Shown here: positions 63,183-64,000 of the stretch, piece after piece
How positions within the stretch are numbered: position 1 is the stretch's first letter
How the letters are laid out: every line of letters starts with the position of its first letter
DNA from: Acidobacteriota bacterium
Lineage (GTDB): Bacteria; Acidobacteriota; Thermoanaerobaculia; Multivoradales; J023
DNA length: 64,000 bases
Assembly: GCA_029263395.1 (NCBI GenBank)
Contig: JAJCXO010000141.1
Span: forward strand, 1-64,000
Reading direction: 5' to 3'
The notes under the pieces: model-generated
The model's input: only the letters and a program-made list of their open reading frames with translations
Database searches by the model: none
What the model was told of the DNA's origin: nothing
Program-made: the position numbers and the translations under genes

Positions 63183-63213
63183 CCCGTCCGGCAGATGGAC
63201 TCTGCCGGACGGG
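63183..63213 (+). terminator. 13-bp stem hairpin after the 121-aa gene
   Basis: CCCGTCCGGCAGA-TGGAC-TCTGCCGGACGGG, a perfect stem 22 bp after the stop codon. No T-tract follows (TACTCGC). Confidence 0.65.
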
Positions 63214-63223
63214 TACTCGCACT

Positions 63224-63282
63224 CAGTTTCGCTCGGCCGATGGTCGCCACGTCGTGATCAGTCGACAGATCGCTGGCGACCG
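63224..63282 (+). pseudogene. Fragment duplicated from the PQQ-like gene
   Basis: CAGTTTCGCTCGGCCGATGG and the next ten bases are identical to 57863-57892, and similarity continues with a few changes to about 63282 (57922 in the parent). Orientation is the same. The rest of the gene is absent, so this is a remnant, either of a paralogue or of a duplication across the 58.2-63.2 kb patch. Confidence 0.8.
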
Positions 63283-63361
63283 TCGCAATTCGCGATAACG
63301 GCCGTTTTGCGGGTGAGCGAACAAACTTTTCTCGCTCGCTCGGCCCTGAACGAGTCTCAGT

Positions 63362-64000
63362 CTAACCGGCAGCCTCGGCAGCAAGCAGACGGAACCCACG
63401 CCGATCGGCTTCCTTGGCAACGGCTTCTAGCCTACGAGTCCCAGCTTCAGTTGCGCCGGTAGCCCGTTCTAACCTGCCGAGAATCAACTCGGCTTCGAGG
63501 GCGTGGCCCGCCAGGCCAATCGCCTTCGCCTCACGGGTGATGGCGACCAACTCGGCGATCCCTTGTTCGGCCCGGCCGGCAGCTGCTGCAACCTCGGCTG
63601 CGCGGATTGCTACCGACACTCGCACCGCTCGGTTCTCACTACCCTCGAGCTCGGCCTGCGCCTCAGCCACCGCGGCCGCCGCCTCCTCGATCTGGTCTTG
63701 CTCGAGTAAAGCCTTCGCCAGCACCGCCAGCGCCTGGCCTTTGGCATCCGGCTGGTCACTGGCCTGAAACTGTTCGGCCGCGTCCCGTGCCATCTTGCCA
63801 GCCTCCGCAAAACGGCCCTCTTCCAACGCTAGCGACGCTAGCGACAACAGGGAGTAGGCGATATTGGTCTTCTCACCCAGCGACTCGCGGATCGCCAAGC
63901 CCTCTTCGAAACCGCTACGTGCGGCGTCTAAGTCGCCCGCCGCCAAATCGACATTCCCTAGGTTCGTCACGTAATACGCGCGGCCCCGTGGACTGCCGGT
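63362..64000 (-). CDS. C-terminal part of a TPR protein, cut by window
   Basis: The frame is open to the window edge (GRAYYVTNLGN continues upstream), so the GTG at 63970 is not the start. Visible are TPR motifs (NLGNVDLAAGDLDAARSGFEEGLAIRESLG; AYSLLSLASLALEEGRFAEAGKMARDA) and an Ala/Glu-rich helical end. This kind of tail closes large Ser/Thr kinases, adenylate cyclases or transcriptional activators in these bacteria; the N-terminal domain lies outside the window. Confidence 0.75.
   Translation of the reverse strand, partial: TGSPRGRAYYVTNLGNVDLAAGDLDAARSGFEEGLAIRESLGEKTNIAYSLLSLASLALEEGRFAEAGKMARDAAEQFQASDQPDAKGQALAVLAKALLEQDQIEEAAAAVAEAQAELEGSENRAVRVSVAIRAAEVAAAAGRAEQGIAELVAITREAKAIGLAGHALEAELILGRLERATGATEAGTRRLEAVAKEADRRGFRLLAAEAAG

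Overview
This window is 64 kb of a high-GC, Gram-negative bacterial chromosome. The gene families point to an Acidobacteriota, possibly class Thermoanaerobaculia. The markers are two operons pairing an ECF-type sigma factor with a Pkn-type Ser/Thr kinase carrying TPR repeats, an orphan MacB/FtsX-type duplicated permease of the acidobacterial ADOP kind, many exported beta-propeller or repeat proteins, and a RAYT-type IS200-like transposase. This placement is inference; no rRNA gene, tRNA gene or CRISPR array was seen.

Layout. 0-1.5 kb: tail of a RAYT transposase and a 42-bp tandem array. 1.5-4.8 kb: first sigma/kinase-TPR operon (minus). 5-8.6 kb: exported HAF-like repeat protein and ADOP permease. 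8.6-13.3 kb: dispersed repeats, then a promoter with two near-identical palindromes, then a four-gene operon (TonB-dependent receptor, 47-aa Cys-rich peptide, Kelch protein, CxxCH lipoprotein) that looks like a metal or haem uptake locus. 13.4-17.3 kb: hydantoinase/oxoprolinase pair. 17.5-20.1 kb: lipase-like hydrolase, YHS-TlpA thioredoxin and a disrupted barrel-like gene. 20.2-22.9 kb: hemN and a FAD protoporphyrinogen oxidase. 23-27.8 kb: second 42-bp array, two-component pair, retropepsin-like protease. 27.8-34.2 kb: hybrid histidine kinase, FG-GAP/dockerin-like protein, LytTR/LytS-type pair. 34.3-40.2 kb: two-domain glycosyltransferase, NtrC-type regulator and DegP/Q-type protease. 41-51.6 kb: the conserved operon rimP-nusA-infB-DUF503-rbfA-nrnA-truB-rpsO-pnp. 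51.7-58.2 kb: HD-GYP regulator, NIF3-like protein, glycerophosphodiesterase, BNR-like and PQQ-like exported propellers. 58.2-63.3 kb: an accessory patch with a RAYT remnant, a third 42-bp repeat, three small proteins, the second sigma/kinase-TPR operon and a fragment copied from the PQQ-like gene. 63.4 kb-end: tail of another TPR protein.

The core translation/RNA-processing operon is ordinary and gives a reliable anchor. The accessory material is dominated by signalling (two sigma-kinase modules, three histidine kinases and four response regulators) and envelope proteins. The best candidates for something undescribed are the TonB/Cys-rich peptide/Kelch/CxxCH operon with its twin palindromes, the small-protein genes flanking the second sigma-kinase operon, the three unrelated arrays sharing a 42-bp period (two of them next to RAYT sequence), and a three-arm inverted/direct repeat directly after infB.
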